From positions 4,030,001 through 4,094,000 of the forward strand of contig BSBN01001149.1 of assembly GCA_027924645.1 (NCBI GenBank): 64,000 nt of DNA, written 5' to 3'. The notes beneath the pieces are model-generated. The model was not told the DNA's origin and made no database searches. It was given only the letters and a program-made list of their open reading frames with translations. The translations under genes were made by a program, and so were the position numbers. How positions within the stretch are numbered: the stretch's first letter is position 1; each line of letters starts with the position of its first letter. The DNA comes from Cunninghamia lanceolata. Taxonomy: Eukaryota; Streptophyta; Pinopsida; Cupressales; Cupressaceae. This document shows positions 11,420-23,396 of the stretch, piece after piece.

Positions 11420-14400
11420 TTAGTTCATCACCGGAGGGGCCATGACCCCTAACTTCTCCTGGAGATATTCAAAAGAGTCCTTGGGAAGAGGTTTTGTAAA
11501 GATATCTGCAATCTGATCCTTGGAGGGAACATACTCCAATCTGACTTCTTCCTTGTTTACTTGTTCTCTCAAAAAGTGAAATTTGATAGATATGTGCTTA
11601 GTCTTAGAATGCAATACCGGATTCTTAGAAATATTAATTGCACTTGAATTATCACAGAAAATTGTGATAGGCTCCTCATATTCAACTTTAATGTCTCTTA
11701 GCATCTGCTTCATCCATAAGATTTGAGTGCAACTACCTGCTGCTGCAATGTATTCTGCTTCAGTTGTAGACAGAGATATTGCATCTTGTTTCTTGCTTAA
11801 CCAAGAAACCAATCTCTTCCCCAAAAAGAATGCTCCACCACTAGTGCTCTTCCGGTCATCCACATCTCCTGCCCAATCTGCATCTGTGTAAGCATGAAGA
11901 GAGAAATCCGGATCTCTAGGGTACCATAGACCATACTCAACTGTTCCTTTCAAGTACCTAAAAATTTTTTTGATTGCCATAACATGAGATTCTCTAGGAT
12001 CAGCCTAGAATCTTGCCACAAGACCAACAGCCTGCATTATATCTGGTCTAGTTTGAGTGAGATACAACAATCCACCAATCATTGATCTATACTTTGTCTG
12101 ATCTGCCTTTGGAGAATCATCATCTTTGCTTAACTTACATCTGGTTGCCATAGGAGTGTTCATAGGCTTTGAGTCTTCCATACCAAATTTCCTTAACAAT
12201 TCTTTCACATATTTGGTCTGAGAAATGAAGATCCCTTCTTTTGTTTGAGTAATTTGCAGACCCAAGAAGAAATTCATTTCACCAAGCATAGACATTTCAA
12301 ACTCACTTTTCATCTGATTTGCAAAAGTTTTGCACATACTATCTCTTCCTCCAAAAATGATATCATCCACAAACACTTCAACAATCAAAATGTTTTCATG
12401 ATCAATTTTGAAATATAAGTTACTGTCAGCAGTACCTTTGTTGAATCCAATCTGCACAAGATGCTTATCCAACCTTTCATACCATGCTCTTGGGGCTTGC
12501 TTCAATCCATACAAAGCTTTCTTCAACTTGCAGACCATATCATCATTATCAGACAATTGAAATCCATCCGGTTGTTCAATGTAGACTTCTTCTTCCAGAT
12601 CACCATTTAGGAAGGCGGACTTGACATCCATCTGATATACCTTGAAGTCTTTGAAGACAGCAAATGCAAGAAGTAATCCGACTGCTTCAATTCTTGCCAC
12701 CGGAGCAAAAGTCTCTTCAAAGTCAATTCCTTCTATTTGAGAGTAGCCTTTGCAGACCAATCTAGCTTTGTTTCTGATTACTTCACCAGCTTCATTTAGT
12801 TTGTTCCGGAAGACCCACTTGGTTCCAATTACATTCCTGTCTCTAGGTCTGGGAACAAGATCCCAAGTATGATTTTTCTCAATTTGCATCAATTCATCTT
12901 CCATTGCTTTGGTCCAGTTTTCATCATTGCAGGCTTCATTTATTATTTTAGGTTCAATCTTTGAAATCAAACAACATTCATCCTGATTTTGAGCAACATT
13001 CCTTCTAGTTTGTACACCTTTGCTTTTGTCACCTATGATCTGATCTTCAGAGTGGTTCAGTCTTACATACCTTAGAATTTTGGGAGTATCCTGCACTGCT
13101 GCTTCTTGATCAGGCTCATTCAAACCTATCTCTTCTTCCTGATTTACCGGATCAGGCTGACTCTGTCTCACCGGAGAGGACTGAGGTCCTTGAACACTGT
13201 CTTGGTCATCTTCATCAAACTCATAAAATCTTGAAGGCTTCTCAATTCCTTCATCAACTTTCACATTGGTGCTTTCTATCATCTTCCTCAATCTCTTATT
13301 GTAACACCGGTATGCTTTGCTTTGAGTGGAGTAACCCAAGAAAATTCCTTCATCACTTCTAGCATCAAACTTTCCTAGATCTTCATCTCTTTTAATATAA
13401 CACTTGCTACCAAATACTCTGAAATATTTCACAGTAGGAGTGATGCCAAACCAGAGTTCATAGGGGGTCTTACCGGTGTTGTTTCTGATTTGAACTCGAT
13501 TGAGAGTGTAGACTGCAGTGCTGATAGCTTCCTTCCAAAACATTTGAGAAACATTTGCTTCCAACATCATTGTCCTGGTAGCTTCCTGGATGGTCCGGTT
13601 CTTTCTCTCAACTACTCCATTTTGCTGTGGAGTCCTAGGAGCAAACAACTGTCTCCTTATACCCTGCTTCTCACAAAAGTCAATGAACTCACCAGATGTA
13701 AATTCACCACCTCTATCAGACCTTAGACACTTTAGTTTCAATCCGGTTTGATTCTCTACCATAGCTTTGAAGATTTTGAACTTCTCAAATGCTTCTGATT
13801 TTTCTTTTACAAAGGTAACCCACATCATCCGGGAATGATCATCAATTAACAACATGAAATATCTATCACCTTGCAGACTCTTGATTCTTGTCGGACCACA
13901 GAGAGCAGTATGTACTAATTCCAACAATCCGGTAGAAGACTGATCTTTGCTTTTGAAAGAGACTCTGCTTTGTTTACCTAGCTGACATTCTTTGCACAAA
14001 CTATTTGTAGGTTTCATCAATTTTGGAAGATCTCTTACGGCCTGAGTATTGCTTATCTTGATGATGTTATCAAGATTTACATGACACATTCTTCTATGCC
14101 ATAACCAACTCTGATCAATTTGAGCAAACAAACAACTTTTATTTGAACCAACCAGATGAAAGATATTACCTTTTGTCTGAGTACCGGATGCAATTTCAGT
14201 TCCGGAGCTTGTAAAGATTCTGCATTTTCCATTCTTGAACCGAAGATCATGGCCTTTGTCCACTAACTGACCAACACTGAGAAGATTGTGCTTCAATCCT
14301 TCAACATATAGTACGTTACCTGTTTTGCTCTTTCCATCAAAGGAAATAGTTCCCCTGCCTCTGATTCTGCCAGCAGAATTGTCACCAAACTTTACCATTC

Positions 14401-15574
14401 CTCCTTCATATCTTTCCAAATTCAAGAACTTATTCTTGTCACCAGTCATATGGTGAGAGCATCCACTGTCAATAACCCAATCATCCTTTTCTTCCACTTG
14501 AGCAGCCAAAGCTTTTTCAACAACTTTGTGATTGACAGATTCAGAGAGTATTGAATCTTCTTCCTTGATGGCAATAAACACCCACTCATTTCCGGATTTG
14601 CTTCCTAGTTCTGATTCATCATTTGTTACTCCTTCATTGTCATCTTCTTCATGAACATAATAGCAATTCTTTTGAAACCTTTGTCTGTTAGTATTAGACC
14701 TTGCAGATCTTTCCGGACATCTTGAAGCAAAATGACCAATCTTATTGCAGTTGAAACACTTAAAGGGTAGTTTTCCTTCATACTTACCGGATCCTCTTGG
14801 CAGTCTCTTTGTAATGAGGGCTTCAAGTTGAGATGTTTCTGCTTCTTCTTCTTCCATGTCTCTTCTTGCTTGATCATACCATGACATTTTCCTTGATGAG
14901 TTTTCTCCCGGATCAAATCTCTGTTTGCCTTTCACATAGGCACTGGCTTTGAAAGCAGATTCAGTCTTGGGAGGATCATCTCCAAACTCGGTCATTTCAA
15001 ATGCAGCTAGTTTGCCAGCCAGTTGTTCTCTTGTGACAGTTGTGTGGGCTCTGAATTCATCAATGGCAGCAACCTTGATTTTGTAGGCAGCAGGAAGGGA
15101 TCTTAGGATTTTGCAGACAATCTCATTTTCATCTAGAGTTCCACCAGCATTTCTGATTCCACATACCAGCTCATTCACTCTTGGCATAAAGGTAGTGATG
15201 TTTTCATCATCTCTCATCTTCAATCTTTCAAATTTCCCTTTCAGACTTTGCAACCTTGCACTTTTGACAAAATCATCTCCTTCATACAGAAGTTCCAGTT
15301 TAGTCAGGATCTCATATGCAGTTGGTAGGTCAATAACATTTGAGAGATCTGAGTCATTCAATGCGCTTAGAAGAGCTTCCTTGGTCCGCAGATTGTTTTC
15401 TGCTTCTGTGATTTCATTCAGAGTTGTCGGGCCACCTTGTGGAGGTACATATGGTTTTGAAACCATAGCCAAGTATGCTTTTCCCATACATTCCAAGTGG
15501 CACTTCATGTGACCTTTCCAGAGAGTGAAGTTGGTTCCATCGAACTTCAGACTATGCTTCTTGTATGACAACAT
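11420..15574 (-). pseudogene. Sire-1 gag-pol polyprotein, one internal TAG
   Basis: A single frame of 1385 codons including both stops, broken by one in-frame TAG at 12005-12007. Sire-2 has CAA at that position. The ATG at 15574 is the first methionine; an open codon TTG lies 15 bases upstream. Domains in order: gag with a CX2CX4HX4C zinc knuckle (Cys273 to Cys286); aspartic protease with the DSG motif at 369; integrase zinc motif (His493, His498, Cys527, Cys530); integrase core Asp578, Asp620, Glu656; reverse transcriptase with VDD at 1069-1071 in FVDDIIF instead of the usual YVDD. RNase H follows the TAG, with YTDADW, STTEAEY and FCDNSSA motifs intact. Apart from the stop it looks full length. 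Confidence 0.93.
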
Positions 15575-15617
15575 TCTGGATCTCCTCAAGCGGTTAAGCT
15601 CCTTTCAGAGGAACTTG

Positions 15618-15629
15618 GCTCTGATACCA
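15618..15629 (-). other. Sire-1 primer binding site
   Basis: TGGTATCAGAGC on the minus strand, two bases from the LTR end, complementary to the 3' end of initiator tRNA-Met as usual for plant Copia elements. Confidence 0.9.
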
Positions 15630-15892
15630 ATTGTTGGATCTAGGGCATACAACTGAGAGGGGGTGTGAATCAGTTGTATAAAACTTCTTCTTTTTCAAAC
15701 ACTTGATTCTTCGTTGTTAGTTAGCAGCATATCAATTAATCATTCATGAAAGCATAATACATAAACACAAGAGCAGATAAACATCAACACATTGAACACC
15801 AAGATTTTGACGTGGAAAACCCGGTTAAGGGAAAAACCACGGGGTGATTAACCCAAGAATTATTCTCTGTTAGAAGAATAAAGAAGAATGAA

Positions 15893-15972
15893 TGGCACAT
15901 GCCAATTAGGGCTCACTGCCCGAGCACACTGCTCACAAAGAGGCCCACTGCCTACAAGGAGACACACTGTCT
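15893..15972 (-). other. AGTG-loop mini-hairpin array in Sire-1 5' LTR
   Basis: Identical to the array at 9882-9961. This is the copy that would be transcribed into the RNA leader. Confidence 0.75.
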
Positions 15973-16136
15973 ACAAAGTGATAAAAATCACAGTCTTGAA
16001 CTGGAGAATGACATCTCTACCATGTCCGGATCAGTTCCATTTAAGCCCAAAAACCTCTGCTCTGCCTTTTGCACTTCTCTTCCCTATGCCACACTTATCC
16101 ACACACACCACACCTCGAAATGAACTCACAGACTGT

Positions 16137-16144
16137 TATTTATA
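16137..16144 (-). promoter_or_regulatory. TATA box in Sire-1 5' LTR
   Basis: TATAAATA on the minus strand, same context as the 3' LTR copy. It is about 510 bp upstream of the PBS, which suits transcription start in the middle of the LTR. Confidence 0.7.
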
Positions 16145-17107
16145 CAAGACATCGACTTAGGAACAAACATCTAAGTCGGCAAACAATCATAAGAGTATCC
16201 GCAAGATGAATAACACATCCGGTCGGCCACCACAAGAACATTCGCAGGATGAACAACTCATCCGGTCGGCTAAACAGAGCAAGAACTTCATCCAGAAGAA
16301 TAATTTCAATTATGGGCTCTACTATCAATGCGGATCAACAACACAACCTCAACACGATCCAGAAAACTTCACAAGCCTGCCTGAATGTCTGGATACATCC
16401 GCACTTCCTTTACTTGCTGGAATCTCTTGTCTTCCTCATCCGGAACTTCAAGAACACAGTCTGTCGCCACTGTAGAAGGTACTTCCGGACCTTCAAATCA
16501 TACATTATCAATGCAAACCAACAACACAACCTCAACATGATCCAAGAACCTTCACAAGCCTGTCTGAATGACCAGGTACGTCCGCATTTCGTTTACTTAC
16601 TGAAATCTCTTATCCTCCTTATCCGGAACTTCAAGAACACAGTCTGTCGCCACTGTCATAATGCAAGAGGTACTTCCGGACCTCCAAATCATACACAACT
16701 CGAGATGGCACATCACAAGGACATCCCAAACACTCTTTCCAATCCGCAGATTAGGATTGTACAATTCTGGACCTCACCGGACCTTTCTGTGATCCTCTAT
16801 CACCTCTAAGCACTTGCCGGAACCGGTTCCACACAGACAGCCATAACTTCTTCAGGTCTTCATGCGGACCTCTGAAAACTTGACTGAAGCATCTCAAGAC
16901 TCATATCTGCAAACCCTTTAATCTGCATCCTCCGGTTCTCAACCTATCCAATATATTTGCCTTCTTCTCATCACTATTCTTCACTGTTCCTGACTGAGGC
17001 TAATTTTCTCAATATCCTCAACACACAGCTCATCCAATCCTTCTTGTCAATGTAATATGAGTATGTTGACATCAATGACAACACTGGTTCACCTCATACT
17101 TGCAACA

Positions 17108-17771
17108 GAATTTGTATATCTGGAGCTTCTAACAAAACCTTTCTCCAACCTTGCAGGGTTATCATCCTGATCAGGAGAAAGAGGTTGAAGACATGAAGAT
17201 CAAGCTGCCAGATAGGAGGGTCAACCTTCATGATAAGGCAATGATGGATATCACTTTCCTAATGTGTTCTTTTCCTTTACTTTATCTTTAGATGTATAGC
17301 TTGCATGCTTTATTGCATTGGCTCAGTTTAGTCATTCCCACAGCTTGTGTGGGACATATTTAAACATTATCTTAAATATAATCAGTTATCTTACTTTATG
17401 CAATGATTTATGTATGTTTTGCTTTCTGAATCAAATGCATAGCATCAAACAACTGAATCTAATTTAAAGCACATGTTTAAAACATGATGAGGAAATGATA
17501 GTTTATAAGTACCTCTTTCATTTGCTCTGAAACATAATGAATAATCAGCAACTGAAACCTGAAATCCATCAACTGTCCTCATCCTTTGAATGTTTGTTTT
17601 CTTGACACTAGGTGATTTCACTTACCAAGATGATGTAAGAGCTCATCTTGAGCTGTTACATGATTTTGATAAGTGATTTTGCACTTGTCTTCTATCAAGA
17701 CATCAGACATTGACTGGATGATCCTGTATAAGCAAGAAAAAATTGTACCCCCTCTAAACAACTAATGTTTA
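17108..17771 (-). repeat. LARD-like left LTR, segment 2
   Basis: Starts with the right copy of the GAATT target duplication, then continues the left LTR after Sire-1, colinear with about 32315-32979 of the right LTR. No gene. It ends with GTTTA (17767-17771), the left target duplication of Sire-2. Confidence 0.88.
17767..17771. repeat. Target site duplication GTTTA, Sire-2 left
   Basis: GTTTA recurs at 24861-24865. The uninterrupted right LARD LTR has one GTTTA followed by GGCCTTGC (near 32977). Confidence 0.92.
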
Positions 17772-18653
17772 TGTTGCAAGTATGGGTCTAACTGGTGTTG
17801 TCATTGATGTCAACATACTCCTATTACGTTGATGTCAAGGATTGGATGAGCTATGTGCTGAGGATATTGAGAAAATTAGTCCTATCAGAAACAGAGAAGA
17901 ACAATGAAGACAGTGAAGCTCTATGAAGTGAAGATCCCAGCTAAGATGAAGATCAGAGGATGCGCATCAAAGGGTTTGTAGATATGTGTCTAAAGATGAT
18001 CTAGTCAAGATTTGAGAGGTCCACATGAAGATTTGGAGAAGTTATGGCTATATGAGTAAAACTGGTTCTGACAGATGTTCAGAGGTGATAGAGTGACATA
18101 AATAGGTCCGGTGAGATCTAGAAATGCAATATCTTGTTCTGTGGATTTGGTGGAGTGTTTAGGAAGCCAATGTGAATTGACAACTCAATTGGTTCATGGT
18201 CTGGAAGTCCGCAAGCATCTATTCTAATATAACAGTGATGACAGAATGTGTTCTTGAGGTTCCGGATGAAGATGTGAATGATTTCAATAAGCAGAAGTGG
18301 TGTGGATGTTCTTGGTGATTCAGGAAAGCTTGTGGGGGTCTCTAGATTGTGTCTAGTTCGTGTTGATGGTACGCATGAGCTCGTAATTGAAGATTAACTT
18401 CCGGGTGATGATGTTCTTCCTAATCATGGCCGACCAGATATTTTACACATCATGCGGATGATCTTGGAGATGTTCTGTGAAGGATGGTGTATTCCTCAAA
18501 GAAGATTGAAGTCCCAGATATGTGTAGCCAACAGTGTGGTGATTCGCATGAAGTCTTTTGTAATAAGTCAAGTTGTATTTGTGTATTTGCTCTGTAATAA
18601 AATAAAGTATGTATTGTGCCGACTTTGATGATTATCCCGAAGTCGATGTCTTG

Positions 18654-18661
18654 TATAAATA
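18654..18661 (+). promoter_or_regulatory. TATA box in Sire-2 5' LTR
   Basis: TATAAATA in the same context as in Sire-1. An AATAAA word lies about 55 bp upstream. Transcription probably starts near 18690. Confidence 0.7.
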
Positions 18662-18822
18662 AGAGTTGTGAAGCCATTTCAAAGTATCCGTGTGAAGATG
18701 AGTAAGTGGTAGAGAGGAGAAGAGTGAAAAGCAGAGAAGAAGTGTTGAGCTTAAATGGAACTGACTCAAGCATGGTGAAGATGCTAATCTTCAGTTCAAG
18801 TATGTAATATTTATTATTCTGT

Positions 18823-18900
18823 AGACAGTGTGTCTCTTGCAGGCAGTGGGCCTCTTGTGAGTAGTGTGCTCGGGCAGTGAGCCCTAATTGGCATGTGCCA
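18823..18900 (+). other. AGTG-loop mini-hairpin array in Sire-2 5' LTR
   Basis: Units are AGAC-AGTGT-GTCT (18823-18835), AGGC-AGTGG-GCCT (18841-18853), GAGT-AGTGT-GCTC with one T-G pair (18859-18871), GGGC-AGTGA-GCCC (18872-18884), then TGGC-ATGT-GCCA (18889-18900). The array starts about 170 bases after the TATA box, as in Sire-1. Confidence 0.75.
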
Positions 18901-19166
18901 TTTTGTTCTTCCTATTCTTTTAATAGAGAATACAATCTTGGGTTAGTCACCTAGTGGTTTTTCTCTTAACCGAGTTTTCCACGTTAAAATCTTGGTGTCA
19001 TATGTGTTAATGTGTTTCTGCTCTTGAATTTTTGCTTTGTGCTTCCATGATTGCTTTATTATTATGTTGTTGAATTACAAGAAGGATTTAAGTGTTTAAA
19101 GTAAAGAAAGTTTTGGGACAACTGATTCACCCTCCCCCTCTCAGTTGTCTGTCCTAAACTAACAAT

Positions 19167-19178
19167 TGGTATCAGAGC
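19167..19178 (+). other. Sire-2 primer binding site
   Basis: TGGTATCAGAGC, two bases after the 5' LTR, of the initiator tRNA-Met type. Confidence 0.9.
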
Positions 19179-19220
19179 TAAGTTCCTCTAAAAGAGCTTA
19201 ACCACTTGAGGAGATCCAGG

Positions 19221-22200
19221 ATGTCTTCCTACAAGAAGGATAGTCTGAGATTTGATGGAACCAATTACACTCTTTGGAAAAGCTGCATGGAATGTCACTT
19301 ACAATGTATTGGAATGCAATATTGGACCATAACTTCAAATAAGTATGTTCCTCCAAAGAATGGCCAAACAACTGTAGATGAAATCAAAGATGTTGAAGAC
19401 AATCCTTGGGCTAAAGAAGCCTTACTAAGTGCCTTATCTAATTCAGAGCTGACAAATGTTATAGATTTAAAAACTGCATATGAGATTTGGGAAAAACTGG
19501 AACTTCTGCATGAAGGAAACAAATATGTTAAGTGTGCCAAGCTACAGAGTCTGAAGGAAAATTCAAAAACCTAAAGATGAATGAAGATGAGAATATCACT
19601 ACATTTATGCCTAAAGTAAATGAGCTTGTGTGTGGCATTAGGTGTGCAGGTGGAATCTTGGATGAAGATGAGATTGTTGCCAAAGTTCTCAAATCCCTAC
19701 CTCCTACTTACAAACACAAGGTTGTTGCCATAGAAGAATTCAGATCTTTTTCAAATATCACAAGAGATCAATTGGTTGGAAAATTAGTTGCATTTGAATT
19801 GGCCGAGTTTGGATATGCACCCCCCAAGACTGAATCTGCATTCAAATCTAGTGCCTCTGTAAAAGGCAAACAAAGTTATGATCCAAGGGAGAACTCCTCA
19901 AAGAAACTATCATGGTATGAAAAAGCAAGAAAAGATCTAGAAGAAGATGAAGCAGAAGCTGCTCAACTTGAAGCCCTTATTGCAAAAAGACTGCCAAGAG
20001 GATCTGGTAAGTATGAAGGAAAATTGCCCTTCAAATGTTTCAACTGCAACAAGATTGGTCATTTTGCCTCAAGGTGTTTGGAAAGATTTTCAAGGGCAAA
20101 TACAAACAGATCAAGATTCCAAAAGAAATGTTAATATGTTCATGAAGATGATGATGATGGAGTAACAGATGAAGAATCAGAGATAGGAAACAAATCCGGA
20201 AGTGACTGGGTGTTTATTGCGATCAAGGAAGAAGATCCAATGCCCTCTGAATTTTTCAATCATAAAATGATAGAAAGAGCTCTCGCTGCCCAAGTTGAAG
20301 AAAAGGATGATTGGGTCATTGACAGTGGATGCTCCCACCATATGACTGGTGACAAAAATAAGTTCATAGATTTGGAAAGATATGAAGGAGGAGTTGTAAA
20401 ATATGGTGATAATTCTGCTGGCAGGATCAGAGGTAGAGGGACTATTTCTTTTGATGGAAAGAACAAAACCAGTGATGTACTGTATGTTGAAGGTCTAAAG
20501 CACAATCTTCTCAATGTTGGACAGTTGGTGGACAAAGGCTATGATCTCCGATTCAAAAATGGAAAATGTAAGATCTTTGAAAGTTCTGGAATAGAGATTG
20601 CATCTGGTACTCAAACAAAAGGTAACATCTTCCACTTGGTTGGTACTGGAAAAAGTTGTTTATTTGTTCAATTTGATCAGAGTTGGTTGTGGCATAGGAG
20701 AATGTGTCATGTGAATTTTGATAATATCATCAAGATAAGCAACACTCAGGCTGTAAGAGATCTTCCAAGACTGGTGAAACCTACTAACAGTTTGTGCAAA
20801 GAATGTCAGTTGGGTAAGCAGAGCAAAGTCACATTCAAAAGTAAGGAACAATCTTCTACCAAATTGTTGGACTTAGTACATACTAATCTATGTGGACCGG
20901 CAAGAATCGGGAGTTTGCAAGGTGATAGATATTTCATGCTACTAATTGATGATCATTCCCGGATGATGTGGGTGACTTTTCTAAAAGAGAAATCTGAAGC
21001 TCTTGAGAAATTCAAAATATTCAAGGCTATGGTAGAAAATGAAACCAGATTAAACATAAAGTGTCTTAGGTCTGACAGAGGTGGAGAATTCACATCCGGA
21101 GAGTTCATAAAATTCTGTGAGAAACATGGGATAAAAAGATAGTTATCTGCTCCAAGGACTCCACAGCAGAATGGAGTTGTGGAGAGAAAGAATCGAACCA
21201 TCTAGGAAGCATCCAGAACTATGATGATGGAAGCAAATGTTCCTCAGATCTACTGGAGAGAAGTTGTAAGCACTGTTGTCTATACTCTTAATCGAGTACA
21301 AATTAGAAGCAATACTGGTAAGACCCCTTATGAACTCTGGTTTGGCATCACTCCCACTGTAAAGTATTTCAGAGTCTTTGGTAGTAAATGTTACATTAAA
21401 AGAGATGAAAACCTTGGCAAATTCGATGCTAGAAGTGATGAAGGAATATTCTTGGGTTATTCTACTCAAAGCAAAGCATACCAGTGTTATAACAAGAGAT
21501 TGAGAAAGATTAGAGAAAGTACAAATGTGAAGGTTGATGAAGGCATTGAAAAACCCTCAAGGTTTTATGAATATGAAGAAGATGATCAGAATGATGTTTT
21601 GGTCCAAGAAGTCCAAGCCCCTTCTGAAATTCAGATCCAAACTGATCCGGAGAATCCTGAAATATAGGGAGAAGAGATAAGTTTGGATGAACCTGTCCAA
21701 GAAATAGAAGTGCAATAAATTCCCAAAACTCCCAAGTATGTAAGACTAAATCATTATAAAGATCAGATCATAGGTGATGAAAGCAAAGGTGTTCAAACAA
21801 GAAGAAAGATTGCTCAAGACTTAGAAAAGTATTGTCTGATTTCAAAAATTGAACCAAAAATAGTAAGTGAAGCATGCAATAATGAAAGCTGGACTAAAGC
21901 AATGAAGGAAGAGTTGATGCAAATTGAGAAAAATCACACTTGGGATCTTGTTCCCAAACCTAGAAACAAAAATGTGATTGGAACCAAATGGGTCTTCCGG
22001 AATAAACTGAATGAAGATGGTGAAGTAGTCAGAAACAAAGCTAGATTGGTCTATAAAGGTTATTCTCAAGTAGAAGGAGTTGATTTTGAAGAAACTTTTG
22101 CTCCAGTGGCAATAATTGAAGCAGTTAGATTATTTCTTGCCTTTGCTGGATTTCAAAGTATATCAGATGGATGTCAAGTGTGCCTTCCTGAATGGTGACT

Positions 22201-23378
22201 TGCAAGAAGAAGTATACATTGAGAAACCAGATGGATTTCAATTGTCTGATCATGGTGATATGGTCTGCAAGTTGAAGAAAGCATTGTATGGACTCGAACA
22301 AGCCCCAAGAGCCTGGTATGAAAGACTGGATAAACATCTTTTGAAGATTGGTTTCAACAAAGGTACTGCTGACAGTAACTTGTACTTCAAATTTGATCAT
22401 GAAAATATCTTGATTGTTGAAGTATTTGTTGATGATATCATTTTTGGAGGAAGAGATAGTATGTGCAAGAGTTTTGAAAATCAAATGAAAAGTGAATTTG
22501 AGATGTCTATGTTTGGGGAAATAAATTTCTTCTTGGGTCTGTAAATCACTCAAACAAAGAAAGGAATCTTCATTTCTTAGACCAAATATGTGAAAGAATT
22601 GTTGAAGAAATTTGGGATGGAAGACTCAAAATCAATGAATACTCCCATGGCAACTGGATGTAAACTGAGCAAAGATGATGACTCTCCTAAGGCTGATCAG
22701 AAAAAGTACAGGTCAATGATTGGAGGACTACTGTATCTCACTCAAACTAGACCTGACATTATGAATGTTGTTGGTCTTGTTGCTAGATTCCAAGCTGATA
22801 CTAGAGAATCTCATGTCATGGCAATCAAGAGGATTCTCAGATATCTAAAAGGAATAGTTGAGTATGGTTTATGGTATCCTAGGGATCATTATTTCTCTCT
22901 TCATGCATATACAGATACAGATTGGGTAGGAGATGTGGATGATTGGAAGAGTACCAGTGGTGGTGCATTCTTTTTGGGGAAAAGATTGGTTTCTTGGCTG
23001 AGCAAGAAACAAGAGGCAATATCTATGTCAACTGCAGAAGCAAAATATATTGCAGCAGCAAGTAGTTGCTCTCAAGTATTGTGGATGAAGCAAATGCTAA
23101 GAGACATCAGAGTTGAGTATGAGGAACCTATCACAATCTTCTGTGATAACTCAAGTGCAATAAATATATCAAAAAATCCAGTGTTGCATTCAAAGACAAA
23201 ACATATATCCATCAAGTTTCACTTTTTGAGAGAGCAGGTGAACAAGAATGAAGTTAGATTGGAGTTTGTGCCCTCCAAGGATCATATTCAAGACATTTTT
23301 ACTAAACCTCTACCTAAGGACTCTTTTTAGTATCTCAGGGAGAAGTTAGGGGTTATTACCCCTCCGGTTCTGAATTAA
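19221..23378 (+). pseudogene. Sire-2 gag-pol relic, multiply broken
   Basis: Aligned by eye to Sire-1 over the full length from the ATG at 19221 to the TAA at 23376-23378. Gag shifts frame by loss of one base near 19555. The zinc knuckle is at about 20035-20080, the protease DSG at about 20325, the integrase core at 20.94-21.18 kb, reverse transcriptase with FVDDIIF at about 22430, and RNase H at 22.9-23.3 kb. In-frame stops occur at 20132, 21140, 21203, 21665, about 21716, 22542, 22578 and 23328; a second frameshift lies near 22150. RNase H has YTDTDW and an E-to-K change in the TEAEY motif. It cannot be functional. Confidence 0.9.
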
Positions 23379-23396
23379 GGTGCACTGATGTGCATC
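23379..23396 (+). other. Stem-loop directly after Sire-2 pol stop
   Basis: GGTGCAC-TGAT-GTGCATC begins on the first base after the TAA stop. The loop equals that of Sire-1 and one stem pair is G-T. Confidence 0.7.

Larger units (their letters stand above)
9620..17107 (-). mobile_element. Sire-1: Ty1/Copia retrotransposon, Sirevirus-like
   Basis: A complete 7488-bp element on the minus strand with LTRs 9620-11096 and 15632-17107, an initiator-methionine-type PBS, one gag-pol frame, polypurine tracts and a 5-bp target duplication. The LTRs differ at about 20 sites and one indel over 1476 bp, so it is the youngest insertion seen here. Reiterated polypurine tracts and LTR palindromes are known traits of the Sirevirus (SIRE/Maximus) lineage, and the RT region resembles that lineage by eye. 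No envelope-like ORF is present between pol and the 3' LTR. Confidence 0.92.
15632..17107 (-). repeat. Sire-1 5' LTR
   Basis: The 1476-bp partner of 9620-11096. It contains the TATA box at 16137-16144 and an unchanged copy of the mini-hairpin array at 15893-15972. Near the PBS end a dyad ATACAACTGA / TCAGTTGTAT (15647-15656 and 15670-15679) forms a possible 10-bp U5 stem. Confidence 0.93.
17772..19164 (+). repeat. Sire-2 5' LTR
   Basis: 1393 bp, starting TGTTGCAAG and ending CTAACA, followed by ATTGGTATCAGAGC. It carries TATAAATA at 18654-18661, the hairpin array at 18823-18900 and a U5 dyad ACAACTGA / TCAGTTGT (19118-19125 and 19141-19148). Confidence 0.92.

Noticed and set aside
13490..15512. 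Plus-strand open frames inside the Sire-1 polyprotein
   Set aside because: They are antisense shadows of the minus-strand polyprotein.
11420..15574. Integrated plant pararetrovirus
   Set aside because: Domain order gag-protease-integrase-RT-RNase H with LTRs, PBS and target duplications is that of a Ty1/Copia retrotransposon; no movement or coat protein is present.
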